The notes beneath the pieces are model-generated. The model made no database searches and had not been told where the DNA came from. It was given only the letters and a program-made list of their open reading frames with translations. From assembly GCF_013386165.1 (NCBI RefSeq), contig NZ_JACAOS010000011.1, positions 1-64,000 on the forward strand: 64,000 nucleotides of DNA. Direction: 5' to 3'. Position numbers and translations under genes: made by a program. Positions 1-8,932 of this stretch are shown in pieces. The stretch comes from Pseudomonas gingeri. GTDB taxonomy: Bacteria > Pseudomonadota > Gammaproteobacteria > Pseudomonadales > Pseudomonadaceae. Each line of letters opens with the position of its first letter. The first letter of the stretch is position 1.

Positions 1-47
1 TTCAGTTTTATGGCAAATGGGTCAAAAAGCCCCGCAAAACCTACCTG

Positions 48-200
48 GTAGGAGCCGGCTTGCTGGCGATGGCGTCCTTAATAGGCGGCGCAAGTCTCAA
101 AGGCCCCATCGCGAGCAAGCTTGCTCCTACAAAGGTCGAGGCAGCCCTCAAGTCTTGCAGCGTTCGAACCAACGCCATCGCCAGCAAGCCGGCTCCTACA
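48..200. repeat. Cluster of three REP palindromes
   Basis: The first 295 bases hold no credible gene. Three copies of the Pseudomonas REP core are visible: one forward at 48-74 and two inverted at 106-130 and 174-200. Each carries a GTAGGAGC or GCTCCTAC end and a GCGATGG or CCATCGC end. Such elements are usually mobilised by RAYT transposases and lie between genes. No RAYT gene is in the window. Confidence 0.85.
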
Positions 201-256
201 CAAGGGATAGGCGTACATCGGCAAAACCGTGCGAGAACCAAGAACCCTGAAAAGCA

Positions 257-284
257 GAAGGCCGGCCCTGGCGGGCCGGCCTTC
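257..284 (-). terminator. Hairpin terminator downstream of bauC
   Basis: A perfect 12-bp G+C-rich stem (257-268 with 273-284) and a 4-base loop lie just beyond the bauC stop codon. Read on the minus strand it is followed by a broken T-rich stretch, so it probably ends the bauA-bauC transcript. Confidence 0.7.
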
Positions 285-295
285 TTCCCTTCTAC

Positions 296-1789
296 TTACA
301 AGCTCGGGAAAGCGAACTGCGAAGCCTCATGACTGGCACGTTGCGGCCAGCGCTGGGTGATCGCCTTGCGCCGGGTGTAGAAACGCACGCCATCCGGACC
401 ATAGGCATGCAGGTCACCGAACAACGAACGCTTCCAACCGCCAAAGCTGTGGTAAGCCACCGGCACCGGCAACGGTACGTTGACCCCGACCATGCCTACT
501 TCGATTTCGTCGCAGAACAAGCGCGCCGCCTCACCGTCACGGGTAAAGATGCAGGTACCGTTGCCGTATTCATGATCATTGATCAGTTGCATGGCTTCTT
601 CCAGGCTGTTGACCCGGACGATGCACAGCACCGGCCCGAAGATCTCTTCCTTATAGATGCGCATCTCGGGAGTGACGCGATCGAACAGGCAGCCACCGAG
701 GAAGAAGCCTTCTTCGTGACCCTTGACGCTCAGGCCGCGACCGTCGACCACCAGTTGCGCACCGGCGGCCACACCGTCTTCTACATAACCGCTCACCTTG
801 TCCAGCGCCTGGGCAGAAACCAGCGGCCCCATATCCAGGCCACAGGAAGTGCCGGCACCGATCTTCAGCGCCTTGATCTGTGGCGCCAACTTGGCCACCA
901 GCGCATCCGCCACCTGGTCTCCCACGCAAACCGCCACGGAGATCGCCATGCAACGCTCGCCACAAGAACCATAGGCGGCGCCCATCAAGGCACTCACCGC
1001 GTTGTCCAGGTCAGCATCCGGCATCAGCACCGCATGGTTCTTCGCCCCGCCCAACGCCTGGACACGTTTGCCGCGCTTGGTGCCCTCGGCATAGATGTAC
1101 TCGGCAATCGGTGTCGAACCGACAAAACTCAGCGCCTTGACCTCTGGCGCCTCGATCAACGCATCCACCGCCGTCTTGTCGCCATGCACCACGTTCAGCA
1201 CGCCTTTAGGCAAACCGGCTTCCTGCAGCAACTGGGCGATCAGCAAGGTCGAGCTCGGATCACGCTCGGACGGCTTGAGGATAAAGCAGTTGCCGCAAAC
1301 GATGGCCAGCGGGTACATCCACAGCGGCACCATGGCCGGGAAGTTGAATGGCGTGATGCCGGCCACCACACCCAGCGGCTGGAAATCGGACCAGGCGTCG
1401 ATGTTCGGGCCGACGTTACGGCTGTATTCACCCTTCAGCACTTCCGGTGCAGCACAGGCGTACTCGACGTTCTCGATACCGCGCTTCAATTCACCGGCGG
1501 CGTCTTCCAGGGTCTTGCCGTGTTCTTCGCTGATCAGTTGGGCGATACGCGCCTCGTTCTGCTCCAGCAGTTGCTTGAAGCGGAACATCACCTGGGCACG
1601 CTTGGCCGGTGGCGTATTGCGCCAGGCCGGAAAGGCGGCCTTGGCCGAATCGATGGCCTGCTGGATGGTTTCGCGATCCGCCAGTGGCACCTGATGGATA
1701 ACCTGGCCGGTGGAAGGGTTGTAGACAGCCGCCGTGCGACCGGAATCGCTGACCAACTGGCCATTGATCAAATGTTGAATTGCACTCAT
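296..1789 (-). CDS. bauC: CoA-acylating (methyl)malonate-semialdehyde dehydrogenase
   Basis: 497-residue aldehyde dehydrogenase of the MmsA type. It converts malonate semialdehyde, or methylmalonate semialdehyde, plus CoA and NAD to acetyl-CoA or propionyl-CoA and CO2. Visible landmarks are the ITPFNFPAMVP segment near 145-155, FVGSTPI near 222-228, and GERCMA with the catalytic Cys at about 280. The ATG at 1789 is preferred to an upstream extension because family members begin MSAIQHLING and the upstream residues are compositionally odd. It lies 83 bases downstream of bauA on the same strand. The pair matches the beta-alanine pathway of P. aeruginosa (bauA then bauC, PA0132-PA0130 from memory). 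The symbol mmsA is also used for this family. The context with bauA, and the absence of a mmsB gene, favours the beta-alanine role. Confidence 0.9.
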   Translation of the reverse strand: MSAIQHLINGQLVSDSGRTAAVYNPSTGQVIHQVPLADRETIQQAIDSAKAAFPAWRNTPPAKRAQVMFRFKQLLEQNEARIAQLISEEHGKTLEDAAGELKRGIENVEYACAAPEVLKGEYSRNVGPNIDAWSDFQPLGVVAGITPFNFPAMVPLWMYPLAIVCGNCFILKPSERDPSSTLLIAQLLQEAGLPKGVLNVVHGDKTAVDALIEAPEVKALSFVGSTPIAEYIYAEGTKRGKRVQALGGAKNHAVLMPDADLDNAVSALMGAAYGSCGERCMAISVAVCVGDQVADALVAKLAPQIKALKIGAGTSCGLDMGPLVSAQALDKVSGYVEDGVAAGAQLVVDGRGLSVKGHEEGFFLGGCLFDRVTPEMRIYKEEIFGPVLCIVRVNSLEEAMQLINDHEYGNGTCIFTRDGEAARLFCDEIEVGMVGVNVPLPVPVAYHSFGGWKRSLFGDLHAYGPDGVRFYTRRKAITQRWPQRASHEASQFAFPSL

Positions 1790-1872
1790 TGCGGGGCTCC
1801 AGAACTTGGGCATACGGGAGCGAGTCGCCTCGCTCCTGACGGGGAATAGCGTGGGTCTTCTATATAGAAGGA

Positions 1873-3222
1873 TCAGTCGAGCTTGTTCAGCACTTCGCCG
1901 ACCGCATCGAACAGGCGGTCGAGATCCTTCGGCTGGCTGTTGAAGGTTGGCCCGAACTGCAAGGTGTCGCCGCCGAAGCGCACGTAGAAACCGGCTTTCC
2001 ACAGGGCCATGCCAGCCTCGAACGGACGCACGATGGCGTCGCCGTCACGGGCAGCGATCTGGATCGCCCCGGCCAGGCCGTAGTTGCGTATGTCGATGAC
2101 GTTCTTGCTGCCTTTCAAACCGTGCAAGGCATTCTCGAAATGTGGCGAAACCTCGGCCACGTTCTGCACCAGGTTTTCCTTCTGCAGCAGGTCGAGTGCC
2201 GCCAGGCCCGCCGCGCACGCCACCGGGTGTGCCGAGTAGGTGTAGCCGTGGGGGAATTCCACCGCATACTCGGGAGTCGCCTGGTTCATGAAGGTCTGGT
2301 AGATCTCGCTGCTGGCAATCACCGCGCCCATCGGGATGGCGCCGTTGGTGACTTGCTTGGCGATGCACATCAGGTCCGGGGTCACGCCGAAACTGTCGGC
2401 ACCAAACATGGAGCCCGTACGACCGAAACCGGTGATCACTTCGTCGAACACCAACAGGATATTGTGCTGGTCGCAGATTTCCCGCAGGCGCTTGAGGTAA
2501 CCCTGTGGCGGTACCAGCACGCCGGCGGAACCGGCCATGGGCTCGACGAAGACGGCGGCGATATTCGACGCGTCATGCAGCTCGATCAGCTTGAGCAGCT
2601 CATCGGCCAAGGCGATACCACCCTGCTCCGGGATACCACGGGAGAAGGCATTGCTCGCCAGCAGGGTGTGGGGCAGATGATCGACGTCCATCATCGACTG
2701 ACCGAACAGCTTGCGGTTGCCGTTGACGCCACCCAGGCTGGTACCGGCGAGGTTCACGCCGTGATAACCACGGGCACGACCGATCATCTTGGTCTTGGTC
2801 GCCTGGCCTTTCAGCCGCCAGTAGGCACGCACCATCTTCACTGCGGTATCGGCGCACTCGGAGCCGGAGTCGGTGAAGAACACATGGTTCAGGTTGCCCG
2901 GCGTCAGCGCGGTGATTTTTTCCGCCAGTTGGAAGGACAGCGGGTGACCGTATTGAAAACCCGGCGAGTAATCGAGGGTGCCCAGTTGCTTGGCAACCGC
3001 TTCCTGGATTTCCTTGCGGGTGTGCCCGGCGCCACAGGTCCACAGACCGGACAGCGAATCGTACACCTTGCGGCCCTTGTCGTCGGTCAGCCAGCTGCCT
3101 TCGGCGGCAACGATCAGACGCGGGTCGCGCTGGAAGTTGCGGTTGGCGGTGTAGGGCATCCAGTGGGCATCGAGTTTGAGCTGACTGGCCAGGGAACCAG
3201 GGGCGTGTTCAGGCATGTTCAT
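1873..3222 (-). CDS. bauA: Beta-alanine (omega-amino acid):pyruvate aminotransferase
   Basis: 449-residue class-III PLP aminotransferase. It moves the amino group of beta-alanine to pyruvate, giving malonate semialdehyde and L-alanine, and so feeds the dehydrogenase encoded next to it. The PLP-binding lysine is in CIAKQVTNGAIPMG (about K289), and FDEVITGFGRTG supplies the cofactor-ring aspartate. Length and sequence fit the well-studied Pseudomonas omega-amino acid:pyruvate transaminases. The ATG at 3222 has a GAGG ribosome site 7-8 bases upstream; an in-frame start 21 bases earlier lacks one. It is divergent from a LysR gene, the usual arrangement for regulation of this pair. Confidence 0.93.
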   Translation of the reverse strand: MNMPEHAPGSLASQLKLDAHWMPYTANRNFQRDPRLIVAAEGSWLTDDKGRKVYDSLSGLWTCGAGHTRKEIQEAVAKQLGTLDYSPGFQYGHPLSFQLAEKITALTPGNLNHVFFTDSGSECADTAVKMVRAYWRLKGQATKTKMIGRARGYHGVNLAGTSLGGVNGNRKLFGQSMMDVDHLPHTLLASNAFSRGIPEQGGIALADELLKLIELHDASNIAAVFVEPMAGSAGVLVPPQGYLKRLREICDQHNILLVFDEVITGFGRTGSMFGADSFGVTPDLMCIAKQVTNGAIPMGAVIASSEIYQTFMNQATPEYAVEFPHGYTYSAHPVACAAGLAALDLLQKENLVQNVAEVSPHFENALHGLKGSKNVIDIRNYGLAGAIQIAARDGDAIVRPFEAGMALWKAGFYVRFGGDTLQFGPTFNSQPKDLDRLFDAVGEVLNKLD

Positions 3223-3359
3223 GGGCGAAACCTCGCAAGGCAATAAGCGGCGCAGGAGTTGAAAGCGTTCTTGCAGCTAAATTGCCATGGCGATAAAGTC
3301 GATGAAATCCAACTTTTCTAATGTTCAGTCAGCAGCCCACTAAACTATATGATCAAACC

Positions 3360-4280
3360 ATGAGCAGCCGCCGTCCCGATCCCCTCGCACAAGTCAGCGA
3401 CTTTGATATCCGCCTGCTGCGCATCTTTCGCAGCGTGGTGGAATGCGGCGGCTTTTCCGCGGCGGAAACCGTGCTCGGTATCGGTCGCTCGGCCATCAGC
3501 CAACAGATGAGCGATCTGGAACAGCGTCTCGGGCTGCGCCTGTGCCAACGCGGGCGCGCCGGCTTCTCCCTGACCGAGGAAGGTCGCGAGGTCTATCACT
3601 CGGCATTGCAACTCTTGGGTGCCCTGGAAAGTTTTCGTACCGAGGTCAATGGGCTGCACCAGCACCTGCGCGGCGAGTTGACCATCGGCCTGACCGACAA
3701 CCTGGTCACCCTGCCCCATATGCGCATCACCCACGCGCTGGCCCAGTTGAAGGAGCGCGGGCCGGATGTGCAGATTCAGATCCGCATGATCGCCCCCAAC
3801 GAGGTGGAGCAAGGTGTGCTCGACGGCCGCCTGCATGTCGGTGTGGTGCCCCAGGCCAGCGCGTTGTCGGGCCTGGAGTACCAGCCGCTGTACAGCGAGC
3901 GGTCACTGCTTTATTGCGCGGTCGGGCATCCCTTGTTCTATGTGGACGACCGACAACTGGACGACGAACGCCTCAATAGCCAGGACGCCATTGCCCCGAC
4001 CTTCCGCCTGCCGGCCGAGATCCAGGCGCATTACCAGGCGCTCAATTGCACCGCGAGCGCCTCGGACCGCGAGGGCATGGCGTTCCTGATCCTGACCGGG
4101 CGCTATATCGGCTACCTGCCCGACCACTATGCCAGCCTTTGGGTCCAGCAAGGTCGGCTGCGCGCCCTCAAGGCCGGCAGCCGCTTCTATGACCTGAGCC
4201 TGGCGTCGGTGACCCGCAAGGGACGCCGTCCGCATCTGGTTCTGGAAAGCTTCCTGGAGAGCCTGGCGGCGACCCGTTGA
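3360..4280 (+). CDS. LysR-family regulator of the bauA-bauC pair (likely)
   Basis: 306-residue LysR-type regulator. The N-terminal winged helix-turn-helix is clear (FDIRLLRIFRSVVECGGFSAAE, then RSAISQQMSDLEQRLGLRLC), followed by a substrate-binding domain of normal length. The ATG at 3360 is chosen because homologues begin a few residues before the HTH; an upstream in-frame ATG at 3321 would add 13 residues. It is transcribed away from bauA across about 135 bases, which must hold both promoters. From that layout I infer that it controls beta-alanine use. The inducer cannot be told from sequence. Confidence 0.85.
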   Translation: MSSRRPDPLAQVSDFDIRLLRIFRSVVECGGFSAAETVLGIGRSAISQQMSDLEQRLGLRLCQRGRAGFSLTEEGREVYHSALQLLGALESFRTEVNGLHQHLRGELTIGLTDNLVTLPHMRITHALAQLKERGPDVQIQIRMIAPNEVEQGVLDGRLHVGVVPQASALSGLEYQPLYSERSLLYCAVGHPLFYVDDRQLDDERLNSQDAIAPTFRLPAEIQAHYQALNCTASASDREGMAFLILTGRYIGYLPDHYASLWVQQGRLRALKAGSRFYDLSLASVTRKGRRPHLVLESFLESLAATR

Positions 4281-4312
4281 AGATATCCACAGCGCTGAAA
4301 ACACAGCGCAAC

Positions 4313-4343
4313 CCTGTAGGAACATGGCTTGCCAGCGAAGGCG
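4313..4343. repeat. Degenerate REP element
   Basis: A decayed copy of the REP core (CCTGTAGGAAC...GCTTGCCAGCGAAGGCG) sits in the 273-base gap between the LysR and TetR genes. No full-length partner copy is visible nearby and nothing else is recognisable in the gap. Confidence 0.6.
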
Positions 4344-4553
4344 TTATTGAGGACCGCGCAAGGCTCAAGGGTCCGACTGCCAATAACCTGGCGCCGACAA
4401 AATATCGCCCCAAACCCACTGCCGTAAATAGTTGCCCCGAAAGCGACAGAATCGGCCCGGATCCGGGCTTTATATGATGACAGGACTTGTCTGAACCCCC
4501 TGGGTACGCTATCTGTGCACCAGTTACGCCCACAGACCCGCTCGGAACTGCCT

Positions 4554-5204
4554 ATGACCGTTGAAGCCCCTGCCCTTGCCGGAAAGCCCGCCAGCCGAAT
4601 TCGCCAAAAAAACCAGGAAGCGATAATCCAGGCCGCCGAAGACGAGTTCGCCCGCCATGGTTTCAAAGGCACCAGCATGAACACCATCGCCCTGAACGCC
4701 GGGCTGCCCAAGGCCAACCTGCATTATTACTTCACCCACAAGCTGGGCCTGTATATCGCGGTACTGAGCAATATCCTCGAACAGTGGGACAACACCTTCA
4801 ACCACCTCAGCGCCGAAGACGATCCGGCGCAGGCGCTGACCCGCTACATTCGCGCCAAGATGGAGTTCTCCCGGCGCCAGCCGCAGGCCTCGCGCATCTT
4901 CGCCATGGAGATCATCAGCGGCGGCGAATGCCTGACCGAACACTTCAACCAGGACTACCGCACCTGGTTCCAAGGCCGGGCGAACGTGTTCCAGGCCTGG
5001 ATCGATGCGGGCAAGATGGACCCGGTCGACCCGGTGCACCTGATCTTCCTGCTCTGGGGCAGCACCCAGCATTACGCCGACTTCGCCACCCAGATCTGCC
5101 GGGTCACCGGCCGGCCGCGGCTGACCAAGCAGGATATGGAAGACGCCAGCAACAACCTGATCCACATCATCCTCAAGGGCTGTGGCCTGAAGCCAGCGCT
5201 CTGA
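4554..5204 (+). CDS. TetR-family regulator, RutR-like
   Basis: 216-residue TetR-family repressor. The HTH occupies about residues 20-70 (RIRQKNQEAIIQAAEDEFAR, then GTSMNTIALNAGLPKANLHYYF). The C-terminal ligand domain resembles RutR/YcdC proteins, with a PQASRIFAMEIISGGE segment. RutR senses uracil or thymine and regulates pyrimidine breakdown, whose product is beta-alanine. A RutR-like protein a kilobase from bauA-bauC is therefore suggestive, but no pyrimidine catabolic genes are in the window. The ATG at 4554 is chosen over one 39 bases upstream because homologues start MTxEAP. Family call is firm; ligand is inferred. Confidence 0.82.
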   Translation: MTVEAPALAGKPASRIRQKNQEAIIQAAEDEFARHGFKGTSMNTIALNAGLPKANLHYYFTHKLGLYIAVLSNILEQWDNTFNHLSAEDDPAQALTRYIRAKMEFSRRQPQASRIFAMEIISGGECLTEHFNQDYRTWFQGRANVFQAWIDAGKMDPVDPVHLIFLLWGSTQHYADFATQICRVTGRPRLTKQDMEDASNNLIHIILKGCGLKPAL

Positions 5205-5231
5205 TCCTCCTGAACTGAAGCCCGACTCCGT

Positions 5232-5819
5232 ATGCCTTTTACCCTGACCGGCCTTTGCGAATACCGAGAGGAAATTCGCAAAAGCCGCTTTATCACCCTC
5301 GCCGCCCCAATCACCAGCGTCGCCGAAGCCCAGGCTTTTATCGAGCAGCACAGCGATCTGGATGCCACCCACAACTGCTGGGCCTGGAAACTCGCCGACC
5401 AGTATCGCAGCAGCGACGATGGCGAACCCGGCGGCACTGCGGGCCGACCGATCCTGGCCGCCATCGAAGCCCAGGACTGCGACCAGGTCGTGGTCTTGGT
5501 CATTCGCTGGTACGGCGGCATTCAACTGGGCACCGGCGGCCTGGCCCGTGCCTATGGCGGCGGCGCCAACAAGTGCCTGCAGACGGCTGAACGATTGCCG
5601 CTGATCAGCCGGGTCGCCCTGAGCTGCGCCTGCGCTTTCAGCGAACTGGCGCTGGTAAAACTGCGGGTGGCCGAACTCGGCGGCCTGATCGCCGAGGAAC
5701 AGTTCACTGCCAATGGCGTGGAACTGCAGTTAGCGGTGGGCGAAGCACAGATCGATACGCTGCAACGGCAACTGGCCGACCTCAGCCGTGGACGTATTCT
5801 GTTGGAACGCCAGACCTGA
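5232..5819 (+). CDS. YigZ/IMPACT-family protein
   Basis: 195-residue member of the YigZ (UPF0029/IMPACT) family. The diagnostic block SSDDGEPGGTAGRPIL lies near residues 58-73, with VIRWYGGIQLGTGGLARAY following, and a smaller C-terminal domain as in YigZ. The biochemical role of the family is uncertain; eukaryotic IMPACT acts on GCN2 regulation and bacterial YigZ is only structurally characterised. It starts 27 bases after the TetR gene on the same strand, so the two may be co-transcribed. Confidence 0.85.
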   Translation: MPFTLTGLCEYREEIRKSRFITLAAPITSVAEAQAFIEQHSDLDATHNCWAWKLADQYRSSDDGEPGGTAGRPILAAIEAQDCDQVVVLVIRWYGGIQLGTGGLARAYGGGANKCLQTAERLPLISRVALSCACAFSELALVKLRVAELGGLIAEEQFTANGVELQLAVGEAQIDTLQRQLADLSRGRILLERQT

Positions 5820-6145
5820 GCGGCCTCGACTCACGCACTCGATGGTTGCCCACAGCCGCTGTGCACCTGACTGTGGATAACCTGAGCACATCCGCCTGTA
5901 ACCCTTCTGCACCGTGGCTTTGAGGCCACTGATCAGTTTTTGTCCAATATCCCGTCAACGACGAAAAATCGCCCAGTAAACAGCGAGTTAGTCGGGTTTA
6001 TCGCGTTTGGAAAATAGCCGAATGCGCTTTATACCCAAGCCTTGAGCTTGCACACAGATACTGTGGAGCAACCTGTGGATAAGCCGTGCAAGGGTGGCCG
6101 GGTCGCTGATCCGGCCAAGCCTGCGGTAGATTGATCACTTTTTGA
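5820..6145. other. Gene-free stretch with two perfect DnaA-box sequences
   Basis: No gene is credible here. Two exact matches to the DnaA box (TTATCCACA on the minus strand) lie at 5872-5880 and 6074-6082 in the same orientation. Weaker look-alikes are at 5846-5854 (plus strand) and 6062-6070. The middle of the stretch is relatively A+T-rich. There is no dnaA, dnaN or other replication gene next to it, so it is not evidence for oriC. It may be a DnaA-titrating or DnaA-regulated site, or chance. Confidence 0.45.
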
Positions 6146-6574
6146 TCAGGCCGCACTGACCCGCACGGCCTGATCGGACGCCCCGCGCACCGGTAATAAC
6201 TGTGCGATCCCCCAGGCCAGTTCAAAGAACAGGAACACCGCGATAATCATGCTCGCTCCCTGGCTCAGGGCGTAGGCCTGCCAGGTCGCGAACAGTAACC
6301 GGCCCACCGCGTCATAGCGGCCGAATGCCGGTTGCGGGTCACGAATACGCAATACCGCCCAGACGCAGACGATCGAACCCAACAGGTTCGCCATCAACAG
6401 GTGCACAGGCGCAAACGGTGGAAAACTTCCCGGCAAGTTCAGCGCCCCGGCCAACGCCAACAACGCAGCGTGCAAGGCGAGAAAACTCCAGGGCGTGACA
6501 AAGGCCGCCGTGACGATCAAGTCATACCAACCACTGGCCCGAACCAGCCGGCGGTACTGTGCTGTGCTCCACAT
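6146..6574 (-). CDS. Small integral membrane protein, unknown function
   Basis: 142-residue protein with about four hydrophobic segments (around residues 20-45, 55-75, 85-105 and 110-130). No catalytic motif is recognised. The ATG at 6574 is chosen because it lies just downstream of the MerR-type promoter at 6608-6638; an alternative upstream start at 6604 would leave almost no leader. It is divergent from the merR-reductase pair, and the operator geometry points its promoter at this gene. Induction by that MerR regulator is therefore a specific prediction. The stop codon lies inside a perfect 10-bp inverted repeat (6144-6153 with 6166-6175). Confidence 0.7.
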   Translation of the reverse strand: MWSTAQYRRLVRASGWYDLIVTAAFVTPWSFLALHAALLALAGALNLPGSFPPFAPVHLLMANLLGSIVCVWAVLRIRDPQPAFGRYDAVGRLLFATWQAYALSQGASMIIAVFLFFELAWGIAQLLPVRGASDQAVRVSAA

Positions 6575-6607
6575 ACTGCATCTCCATCGATATTCAAGGA
6601 GCACAGA

Positions 6608-6638
6608 GGTTAAAGCCTGGAGTATGCTCCAAGGTCAA
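6608..6638 (-). promoter_or_regulatory. MerR-type operator-promoter
   Basis: Read on the minus strand, TTGACC (6638-6633) and TTAACC (6613-6608) are separated by 19 bases. The long spacer contains the dyad CTTGGAG-CATA-CTCCAGG (plus strand 6616-6633). An over-long 19-base spacer with a centred dyad is the hallmark of MerR-activated promoters, and CTTGGAG/CTCCAAG half-sites resemble those of NmlR/AdhR-class members. The promoter points at the membrane-protein gene. Confidence 0.7.
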
Positions 6639-6660
6639 GCCTTTCCAGAGAGCAAATAGC

Positions 6661-7047
6661 ATGCGTATCGGTGAGCTGGCCCGGGCCTGTGTTGTCAGTT
6701 GCGACACCCTGCGTTTCTACGAGCAGCGCGGCCTGATCATTGCGCAACGTAGCGCCAACGGCTATCGGGACTATCCTGCCGAGATGGTGCAACTGGTGCA
6801 GTACATCAAGACCGCCCAGCGCCTGGGCTTCAGCCTGGGCGAAATCGGCAGCAGCGTCGCCGGGGTGTGGAATGCCCCGGACGCCGATAGCGCCGTGACG
6901 CAACTGCTGCAAGACAAGCTCACGCTGATCGAAGCGCGCATCGCCGACCTGGGCGAATTGCGCTTGGAATTGCAGCATCGCCTGCAACAAAGTTGTCCTC
7001 TGAGAACCGGACTTTCATCTGACAAGGAGTTTGCCCATGAGCAATAA
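6661..7047 (+). CDS. MerR-family regulator
   Basis: 128-residue MerR-family activator. The N-terminal HTH reads MRIGELARACVVSCDTLRFY with the wing RSANGYRDYP, followed by a coiled-coil dimerisation helix. Cysteines occur at 9, 14 and in a QQSCPL motif near residue 111. There is no CueR-like paired-Cys metal loop, so an aldehyde, electrophile or redox signal (NmlR/AdhR-like) is more likely than a metal. It overlaps the reductase gene by 11 bases, showing translational linkage, and sits beside a MerR-type operator. The signal is unknown. Confidence 0.82.
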   Translation: MRIGELARACVVSCDTLRFYEQRGLIIAQRSANGYRDYPAEMVQLVQYIKTAQRLGFSLGEIGSSVAGVWNAPDADSAVTQLLQDKLTLIEARIADLGELRLELQHRLQQSCPLRTGLSSDKEFAHEQ

Positions 7048-7720
7048 AAACGCATTGATCATCGGTGCTTCCCGAGGCCTTGGACTCGGGCTGGCCAAAC
7101 AGCTGCTGGCCGACGGCTGGGACGTCACCGCCACCGTACGCGACGTCCACAAGGCCGATGCCCTGAAAGCCCTCGGCCCGGTCCGCATCGAAGCCCTGGA
7201 CATGGATGATCACGCCGCGGTCACCACGCTGGCGCAACGTCTGGAAGGCCAGGTCTTCGAGCTGCTGTTCGTCAACGCCGGCGTCAAGGGCCCTGAAGAC
7301 CAGCGCCCGGGACACGCCTCGCTGACCGAGATCGGCAAGCTGTTCATGACCAACGCCATCGCCCCCGTGGCCCTGGCCCAGCGTTTTGTCGGGCAGATCC
7401 GCCCGGGCAATGGCGTGATTGCCTTCATGAGTTCGGGCCTGGGCAGCGTGACCGTCCCGGATGCGCCGAACCTGGCCTTCTACAAGGCGAGCAAAGCCGC
7501 GCTGAACTCGATGGCCAACACCTTCCTCAGCGAAATCGAGGCGCCGACCTTTACCGTGCTGTCGATGCATCCGGGCTGGGTAAAAACCGACATGGGCGGC
7601 GAAGGCGCCGATATCGACGTGGCGACCAGCGTTCGCGGGCTGATCGACCAAGTGAATGCTTATGCCGGCAGAGGCGGGCATCACTTCATCAACTACAAGG
7701 GCGAGACCATTCCCTGGTAA
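7037..7720 (+). CDS. Short-chain dehydrogenase/reductase
   Basis: 227-residue SDR oxidoreductase. The cofactor motif is GASRGLGLG near residues 9-17, the NAG segment follows near 80, and the catalytic YKASK is near residues 152-156. It resembles the C-factor/CsgA-like group of simple SDRs. ATG 7037 has AAGGAG 7 bases upstream; a TTG two codons earlier is not preferred. Co-transcribed with the overlapping merR gene, it probably reduces a reactive carbonyl that the regulator senses, which is inference. Confidence 0.83.
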   Translation: MSNKNALIIGASRGLGLGLAKQLLADGWDVTATVRDVHKADALKALGPVRIEALDMDDHAAVTTLAQRLEGQVFELLFVNAGVKGPEDQRPGHASLTEIGKLFMTNAIAPVALAQRFVGQIRPGNGVIAFMSSGLGSVTVPDAPNLAFYKASKAALNSMANTFLSEIEAPTFTVLSMHPGWVKTDMGGEGADIDVATSVRGLIDQVNAYAGRGGHHFINYKGETIPW

Positions 7721-8869
<1,149 letters not shown>

Positions 8870-8877
8870 CGCCTCAA

Positions 8878-8916
8878 TTGTAGGAGCAGCCGGTCGACGC
8901 TCGATTGCTCCTACAA
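8878..8916. terminator. REP-derived hairpin between convergent genes
   Basis: Perfect 11-bp arms (8878-8888 with 8906-8916) built from a REP core separate the convergent deaminase and MFS genes. It may serve as a two-way terminator, although no strong T-run follows. Confidence 0.5.
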
Positions 8917-8932
8917 GGGACCGTATTCGGCG

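Noticed and set aside
5820..6145. DnaA boxes considered as the chromosomal origin
   Set aside because: There is no dnaA, dnaN, rpmH or gidA nearby and too few boxes for oriC.
6144..6175. A 10-bp inverted repeat at the end of the small membrane-protein gene, considered as a terminator
   Set aside because: On the minus strand the stem is followed by As rather than Ts, and it includes coding sequence.
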